Part shown: positions 60,460 to 64,000 of the stretch, piece after piece
Position numbering within the stretch: position 1 is the first letter of the stretch
How the letters are laid out: each line of letters opens with the position of its first letter
NCBI RefSeq assembly: GCF_000203915.1
Contig: NC_008390.1
Coordinates: 868,001-932,000 of the forward strand
Direction of reading: 5' to 3'
DNA: 64,000 nucleotides
Source: Burkholderia ambifaria AMMD
GTDB taxonomy: Bacteria > Pseudomonadota > Gammaproteobacteria > Burkholderiales > Burkholderiaceae
Translations under genes and position numbers: made by a program
The notes under the pieces: model-generated
Seen by the model: only the letters and a program-made list of their open reading frames with translations
Databases searched by the model: none
Told to the model about the DNA's origin: nothing

Positions 60460-61620
60460 TCACGCCGTGGCCGAATACTGCGCGAGCACGCGAGCGCGGA
60501 TCGATGGCTTGATGTTCGATTGCGCCATGTTGCCGCCGTAGTGCGCGACGACACGCGGATTCATCACGCGATACCAGAGCGGCGGCACGTACGCGAACAG
60601 GATCATCGTCGCGTAGCCGGCCGGCAGTTGCGGCGAGTCGTCGAAGTGGCGCAGCGCCTGGTACGAGCGCGTCGGGTTCGCGTGATGGTCGGCGTGCCGC
60701 TGCAGCTGATACAGGAAGAGGTTGGTGACGACGTGATTGCTGTTCCACGAATGCTGCGGCGCGCAGCGTTCGTAGCGGCCGCTCGGCAGCTTGCGGCGGC
60801 CGAGCCCGTAGTGCTCGACGTAGTTGACGACTTCGAGCAGCGACGCACCGTACACGGCCTGGATCACGAGGAACGGGATCACGACCTTGCCGGCCATCGC
60901 GATCGCGATGCCCCACACGACGACGGTCATCGCCCACGCATGCAGGACTTCGTTGCGCCAGGTCCACGGCGAATGCCCGAGCCGCTCGAGGCGCGTCTTT
61001 TCGAGCCGCCAGGCCGAGCGGATGCTGCCCGTCACCGTGCGGGGCAGGAAGGCCCAGAACGATTCGCCGTAGCGCGCGCTCGCCGGGTCCTCCGCCGTCG
61101 CGACGCGCACGTGATGGCCGCGGTTGTGCTCGACGAAGAAGTGGCCGTATGCAACCGGCGCGAGCGTGACTTTCGCGAGCCGGCGCTCGAAGCGGCTGGT
61201 CTTGTGCCCGAGTTCGTGCGCGGTGTTGATCGAGATGCCCGTCGCCGCGCCGAGCGACAGCGCGAAGCCGACGTAGTCGTACCACGCGAGCGCATGCGTG
61301 CCGACGACCCACACGCACATGAAGAACGCGATGTATTCGACCAGCGTCGCGAGATAGACGATGTAGCGGTAGTAGCGCGCCCGTTCGAGGTCCGGGACGA
61401 AGGCTTCGGGCGGATTGTCGCGATCGTCGCCGATCAGCGTGTCAAGGATCGGAATCACGCCGAACGCGAACAGCGGGCCGAACCACCAGAACACGTGAAG
61501 GCCGGTCGACAACGCAAGCTGGGCCGAGAAGATCGGCAGCGTGATCGTCACCGCCCCGAGCAGCCACAGATAACGCTTGCCATCCGACCAGCCCGAGGCC
61601 GATTCGTCGGTCATTGCCAT
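60460..61620 (-). CDS. alkB: Alkane 1-monooxygenase AlkB
   Basis: Membrane di-iron hydroxylase converting n-alkanes to 1-alkanols, 386 aa with about six helices. The His boxes are complete: HELGHK near 146, HNRGHH near 174, and LQRHADHH near 320, plus the NYVEHYGL signature near 275. It needs rubredoxin and its reductase, none of which are adjacent. The N-terminal MAMTDES start is taken. An ATG two codons later is possible. Confidence 0.93.
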   Translation of the reverse strand: MAMTDESASGWSDGKRYLWLLGAVTITLPIFSAQLALSTGLHVFWWFGPLFAFGVIPILDTLIGDDRDNPPEAFVPDLERARYYRYIVYLATLVEYIAFFMCVWVVGTHALAWYDYVGFALSLGAATGISINTAHELGHKTSRFERRLAKVTLAPVAYGHFFVEHNRGHHVRVATAEDPASARYGESFWAFLPRTVTGSIRSAWRLEKTRLERLGHSPWTWRNEVLHAWAMTVVVWGIAIAMAGKVVIPFLVIQAVYGASLLEVVNYVEHYGLGRRKLPSGRYERCAPQHSWNSNHVVTNLFLYQLQRHADHHANPTRSYQALRHFDDSPQLPAGYATMILFAYVPPLWYRVMNPRVVAHYGGNMAQSNIKPSIRARVLAQYSATA

Positions 61621-62294
61621 TGTCTCCCTCCTTTCGGGGCCGGCGCGGCGCTTGCGGGCGCGCCGGCCACACGTGCACGTTTATCGTCGTTCGAATCGTC
61701 GTTGGCCCGCGACACGGCGCGCGGCACCGGATCGGTGTCCGGTTGTGCCAGTTATACGACCGCCGCGCACGCTTTCCAAACCCCGGCGCTAGGCATGAAA
61801 CTCCAAACGGCGGGCCGTGGATGACGCGGGTCGGGAAGGGCGGCACGGGGGTGATTGAAACAGGCCAACGCAGGCCCGCTCACCCGTGCGGCCGGGGTGT
61901 CGTCAGAGGAATGTGTGTTGTGATGCTGGCGACTCTCGAGCGGTGAGCTTCGCAACGAATGTTGCAATGCAATAAGCGCGGCTCAACGACGTGCGGCGCG
62001 CCGGTCCTTTTCCGTACATATGTTACGAACGATTACGGTCGCGGCGATCAAATAGCGGACGCGCGCCAGATGAATTCCATACATAACAAGGCGCGGCGGG
62101 CGACATGTCCGACCTTGTGGCTCGCTCGCCATACATCGCTGCGCATCGCCGCGCCATGCTGCATCTGCACACCCGCGCGGAGCGCGACATCCATTGCCTT
62201 TCGATCCGCGCTGTCATTTGAAAATAACGATTTGACTCATGCCCCGCTTTCGGTTGAAGCTAGTAGCTTGCTGTCCGAAGGGGGCTGTGCCTGC
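61621..62294. other. Intergenic region between alkB and the GNAT gene
   Basis: 674 nt between divergent genes. The alkB promoter lies at 61751-61779. TCGTCGTT is repeated near 61684-61705. The right half (about 62040-62290) has open frames continuous with the GNAT gene, but no family similarity or good start supports them. Confidence 0.6.
61751..61779 (-). promoter_or_regulatory. Sigma70 promoter of alkB
   Basis: On the minus strand TTGGAA and TATAAC with a 17-bp spacer. It would give a leader of about 125 nt before alkB. Confidence 0.6.
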
Positions 62295-62810
62295 ATGAGT
62301 TCGACCTTGACCGTTCGTCGTATCGCTGCCGACCAGGGCCGCGTGTATCGCGAACTCCGCGCCGCGTCATTGCGTGAGCCCTACGCGCCCGGCGAAGCGC
62401 CGGAGGCCGAATTGCTTAACGTCGATGCCGACGCGGCGGCGGCCATCGCCGCGCTGCGCGCCACGTCCGACGAGTCGACGACTTTCCTGCTGTACACCGA
62501 AGGCCATCCGGCCGGCATGATCGGCGCGTATTTCGACAATACGCCCGAGCGGCGCGCGTTCGTCAGCGAGCTGTGGGTCGCGCACGCGGTCCGTCATCTG
62601 CGCGGCGGCGTGCTGCTGCTGGAAACGGCCACCGCGTGGCTGGCCGAACGCGGTGCGCAGGACGTCTATGCATGGATCGCCGACGCAAACCGCAACGCCA
62701 TCCGTTTCTACGAACGCGCGGGTTTCGGCAACACGGGCGAGCATGCACCAATCGCGCGCATGCCCGGCGCGATGAAGTCGTTGTTCGTGTCGCACTTCAA
62801 CACACCCTGA
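62295..62810 (+). CDS. GNAT-family N-acetyltransferase
   Basis: Acetyltransferase of 171 aa. The central strand-helix has VSELWVAHAVRHLRGGVLLLE (acetyl-CoA site, with the usual RGxG region altered to RGGV). The C terminus has NRNAIRFYERAGFGNTGE, the classical GNAT B motif. The ATG at 62295 is the first that fits the fold. The acceptor is unknown. A 156-nt gap separates it from minC. Confidence 0.85.
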   Translation: MSSTLTVRRIAADQGRVYRELRAASLREPYAPGEAPEAELLNVDADAAAAIAALRATSDESTTFLLYTEGHPAGMIGAYFDNTPERRAFVSELWVAHAVRHLRGGVLLLETATAWLAERGAQDVYAWIADANRNAIRFYERAGFGNTGEHAPIARMPGAMKSLFVSHFNTP

Positions 62811-62966
62811 CGCATGAACGCGCGGGCCGCACGGCGCAATGAAGGCCCCGTCGCCCGTCCCACTGCCCCCTTCTGGTCGCGCGTTCGCCGCGACCCGGTT
62901 TCCCAAAAATGATGGCTGCACGCGTGGACGCCTGTAAAATACGCAAAAATTTTTTGCAGAGTGTCC

Positions 62967-63731
62967 ATGTCGCTTAAAAAATCGCCATTCTTCGAGCTGC
63001 GCAGCGGATCGGTCGATACGTTGCTGTTCACCGTGAAGACGACCGATCTCGATGCGTTGCGTACCGAACTGGTCAAGCGCTTCGAAGCGACTCCCGAGTT
63101 TTTTGCCGATGACGTCGTCGCGATCGACGTCCGCCGCCTCGCGGACGGCGAACGCGTCGCGCTCGCCGACATCCGCCAGATGCTGAACGACGTGCGGATG
63201 CGCCCGGTGGGCGTCGTGGCGCTGGCCACGCAGGGCTGGGCGGGGGAAGCCGGTCTGCCGTTGCTGGAGGCACGTGATCGCCGCGTGTCGGCCGCGAAGC
63301 CGGCCGACGAAGCGGAGCCAGCGCCTGTCGTTGCCGAGGCCGTTGCGGCAGCCGAACCGGCGCCGGAGCCTGCACCGACGCAGATTTCGGCGAGCGGCCA
63401 GACGCTGGTGATCGATCGGCCGCTGCGTTCGGGGCAGCAGATTTACGCGAAAGGGGACCTCGTGGTGCTTGCGCCGGTCAGTCACGGCGCCGAGATCATC
63501 GCGGAAGGCAACATCCACATCTACGCGCCGTTGCGCGGCCGCGCACTCGCGGGCGTGCACGGCAATCACGACGCGCGCATTTTCTGCACGTGTCTCGAAC
63601 CGGAACTGATTTCAATCGCGGGTATCTATCGAACGACCGAGAACCCGTTGCCCGCCGACATACTGGGCAAAGCGGTGCAGATCCGGCTCGAAGAGGAAAA
63701 ACTGATGATCGAACCGCTGCGCCTGACGTGA
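62967..63731 (+). CDS. minC: Septum-site determining protein MinC
   Basis: Inhibitor of FtsZ ring assembly away from midcell, 254 aa. The N-terminal FtsZ-binding domain spans about 1-105. A Glu/Ala/Pro-rich linker (110-145) is followed by the right-handed beta-helix domain with [20 protein letters not shown] and [16 protein letters not shown]. The ATG at 62967 is preferred to a GTG two codons earlier. minD follows 59 nt later. Confidence 0.95.
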   Translation: MSLKKSPFFELRSGSVDTLLFTVKTTDLDALRTELVKRFEATPEFFADDVVAIDVRRLADGERVALADIRQMLNDVRMRPVGVVALATQGWAGEAGLPLLEARDRRVSAAKPADEAEPAPVVAEAVAAAEPAPEPAPTQISASGQTLVIDRPLRSGQQIYAKGDLVVLAPVSHGAEIIAEGNIHIYAPLRGRALAGVHGNHDARIFCTCLEPELISIAGIYRTTENPLPADILGKAVQIRLEEEKLMIEPLRLT

Positions 63732-63790
63732 TTCACGCGGCGCACGCCGGATCGATCGGCTCTCATTGACGAACACAGGGTATTGGGTAA

Positions 63791-64000
63791 ATGGCAAAAA
63801 TCATCGTGGTGACTTCGGGCAAGGGCGGCGTGGGCAAGACGACGACCAGCGCGAGCTTCGCGTCGGGCCTCGCGCTGCGGGGCCACAAGACGGCCGTGAT
63901 CGACTTCGACGTTGGCCTGCGCAACCTCGATCTCATCATGGGCTGCGAGCGGCGCGTGGTGTACGACCTCGTCAACGTGATCCAGGGCGAAGCGAACCTG
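63791..64000 (+). CDS. minD: Septum-site determining protein MinD (start only)
   Basis: ParA-type ATPase that carries MinC to the membrane. The first 70 residues are present, with the deviant Walker A KGGVGKTT near residue 11 and VIDFDVGLRNLDLIMG near 38. The rest, including the membrane-targeting helix, and probably minE, lie beyond the right edge. Confidence 0.96.
   Translation, partial: MAKIIVVTSGKGGVGKTTTSASFASGLALRGHKTAVIDFDVGLRNLDLIMGCERRVVYDLVNVIQGEANL

Noticed and set aside
61959..62294. N-terminal extension of the GNAT protein
   Set aside because: The frame is open but its sequence has no fold similarity, and the ATG at 62295 begins exactly where the GNAT domain should.

Overview
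This 64-kb window is a high-GC, gene-dense piece of a primary bacterial chromosome. Gene content, order and protein sequences point to a Burkholderia, most likely of the cepacia complex. The clues are urtABCDE next to ureDABC, a glucokinase-RpiR fusion downstream of zwf and pgl, a degenerate RibA domain on RibB, ftsK-lolA-rarA-serS, and minCD. The species cannot be fixed from sequence reading alone. Almost all of it is housekeeping or metabolic DNA. I see no prophage, CRISPR array, toxin-antitoxin cassette or defence island, and one intact insertion sequence.

Layout. 1-9.3 kb: urea uptake (urtABCDE) and urease (ureD, ureA, ureB, partial ureC), all leftward, behind a sigma54-type promoter with possible NtrC sites. 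9.4-14.4 kb: rhodanese, Pcm-like methyltransferase, hemN, a Cys-cluster protein, a Tat-type lipoprotein and uppP. 14.5-19.1 kb: trmB, tRNA-Gly(CCC), a cupin, an rpsU operon, small unknowns and a TarD-like enolase-superfamily enzyme. 19.1-28.7 kb: a DeoR regulator divergent from a Nudix gene, a Sir2-like protein, a secreted sedolisin, crcB with DUF190, YggT, a DUF2520 dehydrogenase, a Pro/Tyr-rich exported protein, a LysE-like exporter and ubiD. 28.9-33.2 kb: a candidate small RNA, a lytic transglycosylase, an IS3-family element that has split a terminator, and an aminotransferase. 33.2-39.4 kb: hemL-ribD-ribE, a DUF1993 gene, ribBA-ribH-nusB, all leftward. 39.5-41.5 kb: an EVE-like protein and a Bcr/CflA exporter. 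41.5-50.6 kb: a glucose module, zwf-pgl-glk/rpiR leftward and a sugar ABC transporter rightward, with a perfect 19-bp palindrome between them. 50.6-60.2 kb: a TRIC channel, Smr protein, trxB, ftsK, lolA, rarA, a DUF2164 gene, serS and tRNA-Ser(CGA). 60.2-64 kb: a chemoreceptor remnant, alkB, a GNAT gene, minC and the start of minD.

How the genes work together. The urea block imports urea and hydrolyses it to ammonia, apparently under nitrogen control. The zwf/ABC block imports sugar, phosphorylates it and sends it into the oxidative pentose-phosphate/Entner-Doudoroff route. Its RpiR domain is the natural candidate to bind the shared palindrome. hemL, hemN and the rib genes make haem and flavin. 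ftsK, lolA, minC and minD serve division and envelope biogenesis. I found no clear new multi-gene system. The most useful leads are regulatory: the zwf palindrome, the 28.97-29.1 kb RNA, the DeoR direct repeats, the sigma54 element and the terminator split by the IS.
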